A program made the position numbers and the translations under genes. A DNA stretch of 64,000 nt from Parvibaculum sp. (lineage in GTDB: Bacteria > Pseudomonadota > Alphaproteobacteria > Parvibaculales > Parvibaculaceae). Location: assembly GCF_019635935.1 (NCBI RefSeq), contig NZ_JAHBYN010000001.1, positions 1,733,501-1,797,500 of the forward strand, written 5' to 3'. This document shows positions 17,044 to 26,220 of the stretch, piece by piece. The notes under the pieces are model-generated. The model was given only the letters and a program-made list of their open reading frames with translations. It made no database searches and was not told the DNA's origin. Positions within the stretch are counted from its first letter, which is position 1. Every line of letters begins with the position of its first letter.

Positions 17044-17919
17044 TCAGGCGGCCTCGATCACCGTCTCGGCCTTTTCGGGCACGACACGGTTTTCGATATA
17101 TCCGAGCTTCTCGACCTCGACCTTGACGACATCGCCTTCCTTCAGGAACTGCATCGGCTTCATCGCGCCGCCGACGCCCGAGGACGTGCCGGTGAAGATC
17201 ACGTCGCCCGGATCGAGCGTGAAGGCCTGCGTCAGATGCGCGATCTGTTCGAAGCAGTTGAAGATCAGGTGCTTCGTGTTGGAGTTCTGCCGAAGGTCGC
17301 CATTGACCCAGCATTTGATGTCGAGCGCATGCGGATCGCCGACTTCGTCGGGCGTCACGATCCACGGACCGATGGGTCCATGCGTGTCGAACGACTTGCC
17401 GATCTGCCAGGTATTGGTGCGAAGTTGCCAGTCGCGCACGCTGACATCGTTGCCGACGAAATAGCCGGCGATCACCTCATGCGCGCGGTCCGCTGGCACA
17501 TGCTTGCAGCGCTTGCCGATGACGAAGCACATCTCGGCTTCGTAATCGAGAAAGGCCGAGACGGAGGGCAGTGCCACATCGGCGTAAGGCCCGGTGATGC
17601 AATTGTGCTGCTTGTTGAACCAGACCTGATGCTCGGGCATCGGCTGGCCGGACTCTTCCACATGGTCGCGGTAGTTGAGGCCGATGGCGAGCACCTTGCC
17701 GGGATGCGGCACGGGTGCCTCGAGCGTCACACCTGAAAGCGGAAGCGCCGCGCCCTTTGCGGCCGCCGCGCGCGCCTTGGCCATCGCCGTATCGCTCGAA
17801 ATGAGCGCCACCATGTCGCGCGGCAGGTCAGGCGCCGCCGCCGAGAGATCGACAATGCCGTCGTCGCGGACAACGCCCACGCGCGTCGAATTGCCTTCCG
17901 TGAAGGTTGCAAGCTTCAT
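17044..17919 (-). CDS. Fumarylacetoacetate hydrolase (FAH) family protein
   Basis: A 291-residue FAH-superfamily enzyme. The metal-binding carboxylates E127, E129 (in DYEAEMCFVIG) and D158 (in VGNDVSVRDWQ) are present, with VLAIGLNYRDH before them and TGTSSGVGGAMKP near the C-terminus. The family includes meta-cleavage product hydrolases, hydratases and decarboxylases. Located between a dioxygenase and a hydroxylase, a role in processing the ring-cleavage product is most likely. The gene is 27 bp after the dioxygenase. Confidence 0.9.
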   Translation of the reverse strand: MKLATFTEGNSTRVGVVRDDGIVDLSAAAPDLPRDMVALISSDTAMAKARAAAAKGAALPLSGVTLEAPVPHPGKVLAIGLNYRDHVEESGQPMPEHQVWFNKQHNCITGPYADVALPSVSAFLDYEAEMCFVIGKRCKHVPADRAHEVIAGYFVGNDVSVRDWQLRTNTWQIGKSFDTHGPIGPWIVTPDEVGDPHALDIKCWVNGDLRQNSNTKHLIFNCFEQIAHLTQAFTLDPGDVIFTGTSSGVGGAMKPMQFLKEGDVVKVEVEKLGYIENRVVPEKAETVIEAA

Positions 17920-17946
17920 GGTCCGTTTCCTTCTTCCAAGTTCTTC

Positions 17947-18867
17947 TCAGGAGCCCATATTCGGCGGCGCGGGCGGGCCCCATTGATTGCCCATCAGTTG
18001 GTCGATGCCGACCACATTGGGCGGCGTTTCATTGTTGAAGAGATCGCCATCGGTCCAGTGTTCGACCGTGTGCCCCCAGGGGTCGCGCCAGTAGTCGAAG
18101 ATCTGACTGCCGAGGATGTGGCGGCCGACGCCCCATTCATGCCGGCGTCCGGCCTCGACGAGCACTTCGCGGCCGGCCATCAGGTCGTCGAAATTCGCGA
18201 CCTCGAAGGCGGCATGATTGAAGCCGGGCGTGCCGGTGCCGACGGGAAAGAGCGTGTGATGATCGACATGGGCAGCACCCCGATCGCAGCGCAGAAAGGC
18301 GCCGATGGGCGCGCCGGGCGCGATTTCGATCTCGTCGGACGTGACGAGGCCGAAGCGCTCCTTGTACCAGGCTTCCGTCTCGCGGAAGTCTTTCACGTTG
18401 ATGACGCAATGGCCGAGGCGCTTCACCTGCGAGGGACCGGGCTCAACACGGAGCGTCTCGCCGCGCCGCGGTCGCGCCTCGCCATCATTGTGAACGAGGT
18501 GGCGCGTAACCGGGAGCGCGGGCGGCGCCTTTTGGCCGGCGACGACATCGACGGGAAAGCCGTTCGGATCGGTGAAGCGCACGATCCTGCCGCCACCCGG
18601 CGCGTCGCTCTCCTCGACCGGCAGACCGTAAGCCGCGGCAAGCTTTTCGAGATCGGCGACGCTGTCGGCATAGAAGCCGAGACCGGCAAAGCCGGGCTCG
18701 CCCTCCTCCGTCACATGCGCGAAGGCGAGCGGGTCGGTGCCACGCATGAAAAGTTGCGTGCCGAGGCGCGCCGCGCGCACCAGACCGAACTCGATCAGGA
18801 ATTTTTCCATCGCGTCGAGATCGGGCGCGCGAAAGCGCACATAGGCGATGTCGGTGACCTTGATCAT
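17947..18867 (-). CDS. Extradiol ring-cleavage dioxygenase, VOC fold (catechol 2,3-dioxygenase-like)
   Basis: A 306-residue two-domain type I extradiol dioxygenase. The N-terminal vicinal-oxygen-chelate module (1-115) lacks metal ligands. The C-terminal module carries H153 (LGHCVINVKD), H218 (FNHAAFEV) and E269 (TVEHWTDGD), matching the Fe(II) 2-His-1-carboxylate triad. It is expected to open a catechol-type ring between C2 and C3. It starts 10 bp after the TetR stop and is therefore co-transcribed with its regulator. Confidence 0.9.
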   Translation of the reverse strand: MIKVTDIAYVRFRAPDLDAMEKFLIEFGLVRAARLGTQLFMRGTDPLAFAHVTEEGEPGFAGLGFYADSVADLEKLAAAYGLPVEESDAPGGGRIVRFTDPNGFPVDVVAGQKAPPALPVTRHLVHNDGEARPRRGETLRVEPGPSQVKRLGHCVINVKDFRETEAWYKERFGLVTSDEIEIAPGAPIGAFLRCDRGAAHVDHHTLFPVGTGTPGFNHAAFEVANFDDLMAGREVLVEAGRRHEWGVGRHILGSQIFDYWRDPWGHTVEHWTDGDLFNNETPPNVVGIDQLMGNQWGPPAPPNMGS

Positions 18868-18877
18868 GACACTGTCC

Positions 18878-19549
18878 TCATTTGAAAACGGAAATCTGCG
18901 ACACGTCGAACGGATGTGCGAGAACGGCGGCGATGTCGGCTTCCGGAACGCCGAGCCCCCGCAGCATCACGATGACGATGTCGCGCGCATAGCCCTCGCC
19001 CTTGAGAATCCGGGCGTCCGCACCGGCATCGAGCAGATGACGCATGGCTGTCGTGCCGAGCCCGACGACAAGATGCACGGCCGCCGCCTCGCCCGGAATG
19101 ACGAAGCGGCCCTTGGCGACGCCGTCGCGAATGTCGCCGAGCAGATGTTCGTTGCCTTGCGCGTCGACCGCGGCACCGCTTTCGTAGATGCGCGCCAGCA
19201 TCGACGCCTTGACGGGATCGCGCGCCACCAGCGCCATGAACAGCCGGACGCCGCGCGACACGCGGATCGCCGGGTCGTCGATGCCTTCATTGAGTTCGGC
19301 AACGGCGGCGTTGAATTCGTGACGGATGGCGGAAGCGACGGCGCGCGCAATTTCGGTCCGGTCGGTGAAGTAATTGTAGAAGGTGCCCTTGGCCACGCCG
19401 GCCAGCACGACGATCTCGTCGATGGTGGTGGCGTCGACACCCTGCCGCGCAAAGAGCTGCATCGCCGCCTCGACCAGCACCGCGCGCATCTGCGCCCGCC
19501 GGCGCGACCCCGCGTCTTCCGATTTATCCGTTGCTGCCCTGCCGGCCAA
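18878..19549 (-). CDS. TetR-family regulator of the aromatic catabolic operon
   Basis: A 223-residue repressor. The N-terminal helix-turn-helix is ATTIDEIVVLAGVAKGTFYNYF (residues about 39-60), and the C-terminal ligand domain is typical in length. The start is a TTG at 19549 with GGGAGGG upstream. It is the first gene of a four-gene unit and a palindromic operator lies 23 bp before it, so autorepression together with control of the catabolic genes is likely. The effector is probably an aromatic substrate or its CoA ester; this is inference. Confidence 0.88.
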   Translation of the reverse strand: MAGRAATDKSEDAGSRRRAQMRAVLVEAAMQLFARQGVDATTIDEIVVLAGVAKGTFYNYFTDRTEIARAVASAIRHEFNAAVAELNEGIDDPAIRVSRGVRLFMALVARDPVKASMLARIYESGAAVDAQGNEHLLGDIRDGVAKGRFVIPGEAAAVHLVVGLGTTAMRHLLDAGADARILKGEGYARDIVIVMLRGLGVPEADIAAVLAHPFDVSQISVFK

Positions 19550-19571
19550 AAGACCCTCCCGATCCTGATCT

Positions 19572-19602
19572 GACTATCTGGTCATAAAATGACCGATTAG
19601 TC
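19572..19602. promoter_or_regulatory. TetR operator-like palindrome
   Basis: Core GGTCAT-AAA-ATGACC (19580-19594) is a perfect inverted repeat; flanking GACTA (19572-19576) and TAGTC (19598-19602) extend it to 31 bp. It lies just upstream of the TetR gene, where autoregulatory operators normally sit. No other gene reads from it. Confidence 0.8.
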
Positions 19603-19644
19603 AATATCAGATCGAGAGACACCGAAAACCCGCAGAAATCCGCC

Positions 19645-19684
19645 AAAAAGAAAGGGCGGCACCTCCATGGGAGGGCCGCCCTTT
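19645..19684 (-). terminator. Terminator of the RND exporter gene
   Basis: AAAGGGCGGC (19651-19660) pairs with GCCGCCCTTT (19675-19684), with a small inner hairpin CTCCATGGAG in the loop. A run of five T follows on the minus strand. It lies 24 bp after the exporter stop. Confidence 0.8.
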
Positions 19685-19707
19685 CGGCGTTCGCGATGAG
19701 ACGAAAC

Positions 19708-22071
19708 TCAGTGGCCGCGCATCACGGCGCGGGCTTCTTCCTCCGAAAGCGGCTTGCGCTTCAGCGGCCAGATGTACTCGAAGACCGCGACCAGCGCCGG
19801 CAGCAGCGTCACGGCACCCAGCATGTTGACCATGAACATGAAGGTCAGCAGCAGGCCCATGTCGGCCTGGAACTTCAGCGCCGAGAACGCCCAGGTCGAC
19901 ACGCCGATGGCGAGTGTGAAGCCGGTGAACATCGTCGCCGAGCCGACGTCGTAGAGCGCCTGCAGATAGGCCTCGTGCGGCGTCTTGCCCATGCGCATGT
20001 AGCGCTGCATCCGGTTGTACTCGTAGATGCCGTAGTCGACGCCGATGCCGACCGCGATGGCGAGCACCGGCAGCGTCGATATCTTGAGGCCGATGCCGAA
20101 GGCGGTCAGGAACCAGTCGCCGATCAGCGTGGCGAGAACGAGCGGCAACACGCAGCACAGCGCGCCGCGCCATTCGCGGTAGGTAATGATCACCAGCGTC
20201 ATCACGACCGCATACACATAGAGGAGCATCGGAAGCTCGGACTTGTGCACGATTTCGTTTGTCGCCGCCACGATCGGCACGTTGCCGGTGCCGACGCGCA
20301 GAACGAGGCCGTCATACTGATTTTCGGGCGCCGCCATCCATGTTTCAAGCTCGTGCCGCACATGGTTGACGGTCTTTGCCTTGGTATCGGCGATGAAAAT
20401 GGCGACCGCCGCCGTGGAGCAATCGGTATTCACGATGCCCGATGCGCTGGAGATGCTCGACGTCGCCTGCGCGAGCGCCGACGAATTGCGCGGCAGGTTT
20501 CGCCATTTCGGATTGCCTTCCTGCCACATGCTGTTGATGGCGCGCGCCAGGATCGGCAGGCTGATCACCGATTGCACACCGTCGACATTGCGCATGTACC
20601 AGCTGAAGTTTTCGAGATGGTGCATCTTCTCGTAGTCGATGCAGACAATGCTGTCCGATTCGACGATCACCGTCAGCACGTTGAGACCGAGATTGAAGGC
20701 CTCGGCGATATAGCGGCTGTCCTGGTTGTAGCGCGAGTCCGGCCACAACTCGCCGGCGCCCGCATGCACGTCGCCAATCTGCTTGTCGCGCGCGCCGTAG
20801 ATGGCGGCCATGGCGATGCAGAAGCAAACGATGACAAACGGAAATGCAAGGCCCGGCTTCGCCAGCTTCGACAGCCCCGGCCAGAGCTTGGCACGCGTTT
20901 CCATCGCGCGGCGAACCTTGGCGCCGTATTCATCTTCCGGCGGCGCGACATAGGAGACGAGCAGCGGCAACATGACGAGGTTGGAAATGATCTTGAAGGC
21001 AAGACCGATCGAAGCCGTGATCGCCAGTTCCTGGATCATGCCGATCGGAATGATGTAGAGCGTGGCGAAGCCTGTGAGCGTGGTCAGCAGCGCGACAACG
21101 CCCGGCCGGAACAGGAAGGTGAAGGTCGCGCGGGCGGCCTTCATCTTGTCGAGGCCGGCGGCCATTTCGGCGCCGACCATGTTGATTTGTTGAACGCCGT
21201 GACTGACGCCGATGGCAAAAACGAGGAACGGCACCAGCACACCGAGCGGATCGAGGCCGAAACCCAGAATGTGCAGCAATCCGAATTGCCAGACGAGCGA
21301 ACAGAGCGAGGCGCCGACCGTCACCATGGTCAGGATCCACGAGCGGCAATAGAGCCACATCATGAAGCAGGTGAGCACGAACGCCACGGTGAAGAACCGG
21401 ACGACCGAACCGGCGCCGTCGGCGATGTCGCCGGTCAGCTTGGCGAATCCGACGATCTTCACATCGACCGTGTCGGAAACATATTTGTCGCGCAGGTCGG
21501 CTTCAAGCTTGCGCGCCACTTCGAAATAGTCGAGCCGTTGGCGCGTTTCGGGATTGAAGTCCTGCAGCTCGGCGCGGATCATCGCGGCCTTGAAATCTCT
21601 CGAAACGAGGCGGCCGACAAGTTCGGCGCGCAACGTGTTCTGCATTACCGTGTTGATGTCGGCATCGGTGCCCGCAAAATCGGCCGGGATCACGTCGCCG
21701 GCTTCGAGGCCTTCCTCGGTTACGGCGATGAATCGCGTGTTCGGCGTCCAGAGCGATGTCACCGTGTGACGCGCGATGCCCGGAATGTAGAAGAGATCCT
21801 GGGTTGCATCGTTGAGCGTGTAGAGAAAGTCCCGCTGGAAGATGTCGCCTTCCTTGTTCTCCAGCACCACAAGCACGCGGTTGCCGCCGCCGAAGCTTTC
21901 CGAATATTCGAAAAAGGTTTCGATGTAGGAATGGCCGATCGGCAACATCTTGGTGAAGCCGGCGTCCATCTTGAGCTGGGCGGCGAAGTAACCCATGACC
22001 AGGGTGAAGAAGAAAAGAATAACAAGTATCGGCAAACGCAAACCGAATACGAGATTTTCAAGACGCTGCAA
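19708..22071 (-). CDS. RND-superfamily exporter (MMPL/HpnN-like permease)
   Basis: A 787-residue inner-membrane transporter with the duplicated RND layout: one helix, a periplasmic loop, five helices, then the same pattern again. The N-terminal segment is LVFGLRLPILVILFFFTLVMGY, and GVSHGVQQINM near 280 and GIGVDYGIYEYNRM near 665 are the two TM4 segments, the second with an acidic residue for proton relay. Unlike AcrB it has no adaptor gene next to it; it resembles lipid exporters of the MMPL/HpnN type. The start codon is TTG at 22071 with a strong GGGGAGG site. Confidence 0.87.
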   Translation of the reverse strand: MQRLENLVFGLRLPILVILFFFTLVMGYFAAQLKMDAGFTKMLPIGHSYIETFFEYSESFGGGNRVLVVLENKEGDIFQRDFLYTLNDATQDLFYIPGIARHTVTSLWTPNTRFIAVTEEGLEAGDVIPADFAGTDADINTVMQNTLRAELVGRLVSRDFKAAMIRAELQDFNPETRQRLDYFEVARKLEADLRDKYVSDTVDVKIVGFAKLTGDIADGAGSVVRFFTVAFVLTCFMMWLYCRSWILTMVTVGASLCSLVWQFGLLHILGFGLDPLGVLVPFLVFAIGVSHGVQQINMVGAEMAAGLDKMKAARATFTFLFRPGVVALLTTLTGFATLYIIPIGMIQELAITASIGLAFKIISNLVMLPLLVSYVAPPEDEYGAKVRRAMETRAKLWPGLSKLAKPGLAFPFVIVCFCIAMAAIYGARDKQIGDVHAGAGELWPDSRYNQDSRYIAEAFNLGLNVLTVIVESDSIVCIDYEKMHHLENFSWYMRNVDGVQSVISLPILARAINSMWQEGNPKWRNLPRNSSALAQATSSISSASGIVNTDCSTAAVAIFIADTKAKTVNHVRHELETWMAAPENQYDGLVLRVGTGNVPIVAATNEIVHKSELPMLLYVYAVVMTLVIITYREWRGALCCVLPLVLATLIGDWFLTAFGIGLKISTLPVLAIAVGIGVDYGIYEYNRMQRYMRMGKTPHEAYLQALYDVGSATMFTGFTLAIGVSTWAFSALKFQADMGLLLTFMFMVNMLGAVTLLPALVAVFEYIWPLKRKPLSEEEARAVMRGH

Positions 22072-22093
22072 AATAACCTCCCCTTCAGGACGT

Positions 22094-22115
22094 GCAGTCT
22101 TTTTGCGGAGACTGC
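22094..22115. promoter_or_regulatory. Hairpin/operator-like inverted repeat upstream of the RND gene
   Basis: GCAGTCT (22094-22100) and AGACTGC (22109-22115) form a 7-bp perfect inverted repeat with an 8-base spacer, 23 bp before the TTG start. It could be a regulator site or a leader hairpin; nothing else supports a choice. Confidence 0.45.
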
Positions 22116-22659
22116 ATCGGAGTGCTCAGGATATTGCGGAATTTCCCGCTATTTTTGTCTTGGCGACCGCGCCCTTCGGAAGGGTCTTTGCGGTGGGCTT
22201 GATCTGGACGGATGTCCGGACAAAACCGGCCGCGGACCGGTATCGCGATGACCCGGCCAGGCTGTCCCCCCTGCATCCGGCATCGTCGAAACGCCGGGCG
22301 CACAGGCCGCACTATCTATCACGCCGGTCGGGATTGGCACAGTCATAAATATGCGTTGCGAAGAACCGCAACCGAAAACGGATGCATGCAATTCGCGCTT
22401 TTTTCAAATGTTCGTATCCCCGCTCCGCAATCCGGAACCCGGCCGGCGATGCCTGCCATGGTTAACGATCCGGCGCCCGGCGCACCCGCCCGCGCATCGC
22501 CTGCAACCCGCCGCGACGCCGCGATGCGACACGGTGATGCAGCGGCGCAAACGCGCATTCGAAAAAAGTCCTCAGTAATGCTATGGTTTCTGAGGTTCGG
22601 CACCCGGCGCATCCGAGCGCGTCGGGCGGGCCGGAGGCAACGAACGAGGGGCATCGGAA
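22116..22659. other. Intergenic leader before ccoN
   Basis: About 540 bp without a convincing gene. I looked for an FNR/ANR/FixK box (TTGAT-N4-ATCAA), usual before cbb3 oxidase genes, and did not find one. An inverted repeat CCTCAG-N14-CTGAGG lies at 22570-22595, about 65 bp before the ccoN start, and may be a regulator site. Confidence 0.5.
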
Positions 22660-24336
22660 ATGGCGGCAACTGGGGCGCCGGGGCAACATATTCCCGGCAC
22701 GATGACGACGGCGGCCTGGGGGGTCGTCGCAGCGCTGATCGCGGGCACACTTCTCTTCATCGTCGTTGCCGCAAAGGCACAGGACGCGCCCATGGCAGCC
22801 CATTCCTGGCTCTTCGCGCTGGCCTTTGCCGCCGGCGCGCTGGCCATCGGACAACGCCATTTCAATGCGCTCGAGCGCGGACCGGCCGCCGCGGATGCCG
22901 GGGCCTCCTATAATGACGGGGTCGTCAAGGCCGGCGTGATCGCCACCCTTTTCTGGGGCATTGCCGGCTTTCTGGTCGGCGTCGTCATCGCCTTGCAGCT
23001 CGCCTTTCCGGCGCTCAATCTGGACACCGCCTTCGTCAATTTCGGCCGCCTGCGCCCCGTTCACACATCGGCGGTGATTTTCGCCTTCGGCGGCAACGCG
23101 CTGATCGCGACCTCGTTCTATGTCGTGCAGCGCACCAGCCGCGCGCGCCTCGCCGGCGACATCGCGCCCTGGTTCGTCTTCTGGGGCTACCAGCTTTTCA
23201 TCGTCGTCGCCGCGACCGGCTACCTGATGGGCGTCACCCAGTCCAAGGAATATGCCGAACCCGAATGGTATGCCGACATCTGGCTGACCATCGTCTGGGT
23301 GGTCTATTTGCTGGTCTTCCTCGCAACGCTGGCGCGCCGCCGCGAACCGCATATCTATGTCGCCAACTGGTTCTACCTCGCCTTCATCGTCACCATCGCG
23401 ATGCTGCATATCGGCAACAATCTGGCGATCCCGGAGACATGGACCTCGTCGAAGAGCTACGCGCTCTTCCCCGGCGTGCAGGACGCGCTGATCCAGTGGT
23501 GGTACGGCCACAACGCGGTCGGCTTCTTCCTGACCGCCGGCTTCCTCGGCATGATGTACTACTTCATCCCGAAACGCGCCGAGCGGCCGGTCTATTCCTA
23601 CCGCCTGTCGATCATCCATTTCTGGTCGCTGATCTTTCTCTACATCTGGGCGGGCCCGCACCATCTCCACTTCACCGCGCTGCCCGACTGGGCACAGACG
23701 CTCGGCATGACCTTCTCGATCATGCTGTGGATGCCTTCATGGGGCGGCATGATCAACGGCTTGATGACGCTCTCGGGCGCCTGGGACAAGCTGCGCACCG
23801 ATCCGGTGATCCGCATGCTCGTGGTCTCCGTCGCCTTCTACGGCATGTCGACCTTCGAAGGTCCGGTCATGTCGATCAAGGCCGTCAACTCGCTGTCGCA
23901 CTATACCGACTGGACCGTCGGCCATGTGCATTCCGGCGCGCTGGGCTGGGTCGGCTTCGTGTCGTTCGGCGCGGTCTATTGCCTGGTGCCGTGGCTCTGG
24001 AAGCGCGAACGGCTCTACTCGCTGGCGCTGGTGAGCTGGCATTTCTGGATCGCGACGCTTGGCATCGTGCTCTACATCACCTCGATGTGGGTGTCGGGCA
24101 TCCTGCAGGGATTGATGTGGCGCGCCTATGACGCGCAGGGCTTCCTCGAATATTCCTTCGTCGAAACCGTCGAGGCGATGCATCCCTTCTATGTGATCCG
24201 CGCACTGGGCGGCGTGCTCTTCCTGACCGGGGCGCTGATCATGGTCTACAACTGCTGGATGACCGCAAAAGGCCGCGTCCGCGAGAGCGAGCCCTTGCCG
24301 GTTCCCGTCCGCGCCGCCGCGCAACCGGCCGAGTGA
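22660..24336 (+). CDS. ccoN: cbb3-type cytochrome c oxidase subunit I
   Basis: Catalytic haem-copper subunit of the high-affinity terminal oxidase, 558 residues, about 12-14 transmembrane helices. The haem b ligand is in [14 protein letters not shown], the CuB/active-site histidine and tyrosine region in [32 protein letters not shown] follows, and [10 protein letters not shown] carries the distal haem histidines. It heads an eight-gene cluster; the next gene starts 10 bp after its stop. Confidence 0.97.
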   Translation: MAATGAPGQHIPGTMTTAAWGVVAALIAGTLLFIVVAAKAQDAPMAAHSWLFALAFAAGALAIGQRHFNALERGPAAADAGASYNDGVVKAGVIATLFWGIAGFLVGVVIALQLAFPALNLDTAFVNFGRLRPVHTSAVIFAFGGNALIATSFYVVQRTSRARLAGDIAPWFVFWGYQLFIVVAATGYLMGVTQSKEYAEPEWYADIWLTIVWVVYLLVFLATLARRREPHIYVANWFYLAFIVTIAMLHIGNNLAIPETWTSSKSYALFPGVQDALIQWWYGHNAVGFFLTAGFLGMMYYFIPKRAERPVYSYRLSIIHFWSLIFLYIWAGPHHLHFTALPDWAQTLGMTFSIMLWMPSWGGMINGLMTLSGAWDKLRTDPVIRMLVVSVAFYGMSTFEGPVMSIKAVNSLSHYTDWTVGHVHSGALGWVGFVSFGAVYCLVPWLWKRERLYSLALVSWHFWIATLGIVLYITSMWVSGILQGLMWRAYDAQGFLEYSFVETVEAMHPFYVIRALGGVLFLTGALIMVYNCWMTAKGRVRESEPLPVPVRAAAQPAE

Positions 24337-24346
24337 GGGGGATCCG

Positions 24347-25078
24347 ATGAAAAAGAAGTTCACACACGCCACGATCGAAAAGAGCCCGATGCTGCTGCTG
24401 GTGCTGACTCTGGTCGTCGTCGCCATCGGCGGTCTCGTTGAAATCGTGCCGACCTTCCTGATCAAGAGCACCATCGAAGACGTCAAGGGCGTTCGCCCCT
24501 ACAGTCCGCTCGAGCTTGCCGGCCGCAACATCTATATCCGCGAAGGTTGCTACGCCTGCCACAGCAAGATGATTCGCTCGCTGCGCGCCGAAGTCGAACG
24601 CTACGGACATTACTCGCTGGCGGCGGAGAGCAAATACGATCATCCCTTCCAGTGGGGATCGAAGCGCACAGGCCCCGATCTGGCGCGCGTCGGCGGCAAG
24701 TATTCCGACGAGTGGCACCGGTTGCACATGGCGGATCCGCGTTCCGTGGTGCCTGAATCCGTGATGCCCGGCTATCCCTTCCTCGAAAGGACGCCGCTCG
24801 ATTACCGCAACATCGAGGGCGCCTTGAGGGCCCTTTCGATCGCCGGCGTTCCCTATGACGCCGAGGCAATCGAGAACGCCAAGGCCGATCTCGAAGCCCA
24901 GGCCACGCCCTTCGCCGACACCGACGGCCTGATGCAGCGTTACCCGAAGGCCATCGCCCGCGACTTCGACGGCAATCCCGCGATGATTTCCGAACTCGAT
25001 GCGCTGGTCGCCTATCTGCAGATGCTGGGCACGCTGGTCGATTTCAACGCCTACGAAACCTCCGACTTCAAGCAATAG
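24347..25078 (+). CDS. ccoO: cbb3-type cytochrome c oxidase subunit II
   Basis: Membrane-anchored monohaem cytochrome c, 243 residues. An N-terminal helix (about 13-35) anchors it; the covalent haem site is C68-Y-A-C71-H72, and [11 protein letters not shown] and later [16 protein letters not shown] match the family. It passes electrons from CcoP to CcoN. GAGGGGGA ribosome site before the ATG. Confidence 0.97.
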   Translation: MKKKFTHATIEKSPMLLLVLTLVVVAIGGLVEIVPTFLIKSTIEDVKGVRPYSPLELAGRNIYIREGCYACHSKMIRSLRAEVERYGHYSLAAESKYDHPFQWGSKRTGPDLARVGGKYSDEWHRLHMADPRSVVPESVMPGYPFLERTPLDYRNIEGALRALSIAGVPYDAEAIENAKADLEAQATPFADTDGLMQRYPKAIARDFDGNPAMISELDALVAYLQMLGTLVDFNAYETSDFKQ

Positions 25079-25086
25079 GCCGCCAG

Positions 25087-25293
25087 ATGGAACCCGAAAC
25101 AACCTATTCACTGGTACGGACATGGGCGGGCGCCGGCGGCCTGGTGCTGATGATGGTGCTCTTCGCTCTGGCGCTGGTCTACGCATTGCGGCCCGGCAAC
25201 AAGCAGAAATTCGACCGTCTGGCGCGCTTGCCGCTCCAGGACGGCGACGGCCCCGACGACAAGGCGGGTGACCGCATGGAGGCAAGGAAATGA
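25087..25293 (+). CDS. ccoQ: cbb3-type oxidase small subunit (CcoQ/FixQ)
   Basis: A 68-residue protein with one transmembrane helix (about 17-36) and a charged C-terminal tail, the size and place of CcoQ, which stabilises the oxidase complex. Its last bases overlap the start of ccoP by 4 bp. Confidence 0.92.
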   Translation: MEPETTYSLVRTWAGAGGLVLMMVLFALALVYALRPGNKQKFDRLARLPLQDGDGPDDKAGDRMEARK

Positions 25294-26180
25294 CCGATAG
25301 CCCGAAAAACGAAATTGACGACGTCACGGGCGTCGAAACCACCGGACACGAATGGGACGGCATCCGCGAACTCGACAACCCGATGCCCAAATGGTGGCTC
25401 TACACCTTCTACGCCTGCATCATCTGGTCATTCGCCTATTGGATCGTGATGCCTGCCTGGCCTTACCTCACGACGGAGGGATGGACCTATACGAAGGGCG
25501 TGATCGGTTATGACCAGCGCGAAGTCGTGGCGCGGGAGCTCGGCGCCGTCGCCGAAGGGCGTGCCGACGAGATGAAGCAAATCGCCACGCTGGCGCTTGA
25601 GGACGTCGCGGCCGACGCCGCGCTGATGGAAGTGGCGCTCGCAGCCGGCAAGGCCGCCTTCGGCGACAATTGCGCGCCCTGCCACGGCTCCGGCGCACAA
25701 GGCTCGTGGGGGTTTCCGAACCTCAACGACGACGTGTGGCTCTGGGGCGGCACGCTTGAAGACATCCGCACCACGCTGGCGCACGGCATCCGCTGGGAAG
25801 CCGACAGCGATACCCGCCAGAACGTCATGATGGCTTACGGCCGGGACGGCATCCTGACGCGCCGCGAGGTGGCCGACGTTGCCGAATTCGTGCTGGCGCT
25901 ATCGGGCCGGGACCACGATGCCGATGCGGCGACGCGCGGCGCCGAAACCTTCGGCGAGCAATGCGTCACCTGCCACGGCGCCGACGGCAAAGGCAACCGC
26001 GAGCTCGGCGCGCCGAACCTGACCGACGCCGTCTGGCTCTATGGCGGCGACCGCGCCTCGATCATCGAATCCGTGTCAAACGGACGCAGCGGCGTCATGC
26101 CGGCTTGGGGCGAGAGGCTCGATGCGAGCACAATCAACGCCTTGACACTTTATGTGCATTCTCTCGGAGGCGGCGAGTAG
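25290..26180 (+). CDS. ccoP: cbb3-type cytochrome c oxidase subunit III (dihaem)
   Basis: Dihaem cytochrome c, 296 residues. An N-terminal helix (about 36-58) anchors two cytochrome domains with haem sites C128-A-P-C131-H132 and C225-V-T-C228-H229. It accepts electrons from periplasmic cytochrome c or bc1. The GTGAC-type overlap with ccoQ implies coupled translation. The stop lies 40 bp before ccoG. Confidence 0.97.
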   Translation: MTDSPKNEIDDVTGVETTGHEWDGIRELDNPMPKWWLYTFYACIIWSFAYWIVMPAWPYLTTEGWTYTKGVIGYDQREVVARELGAVAEGRADEMKQIATLALEDVAADAALMEVALAAGKAAFGDNCAPCHGSGAQGSWGFPNLNDDVWLWGGTLEDIRTTLAHGIRWEADSDTRQNVMMAYGRDGILTRREVADVAEFVLALSGRDHDADAATRGAETFGEQCVTCHGADGKGNRELGAPNLTDAVWLYGGDRASIIESVSNGRSGVMPAWGERLDASTINALTLYVHSLGGGE

Positions 26181-26220
26181 ACGCGCGCTTCCCGAGCCCG
26201 CGCGTCATGTGAGTGAAATA

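Noticed and set aside
19696..22251. Long + strand open frame (851 codons) over the RND exporter
   Set aside because: A shadow of the exporter gene: composition is Arg/His/Gly-rich with no domain, and the minus frame has full RND motifs.
22327..22350. Sigma-54-like promoter (TGGCAC ... TTGC) before ccoN
   Set aside because: TGGCAC is present but the TTGC lies too far away for the -24/-12 spacing.
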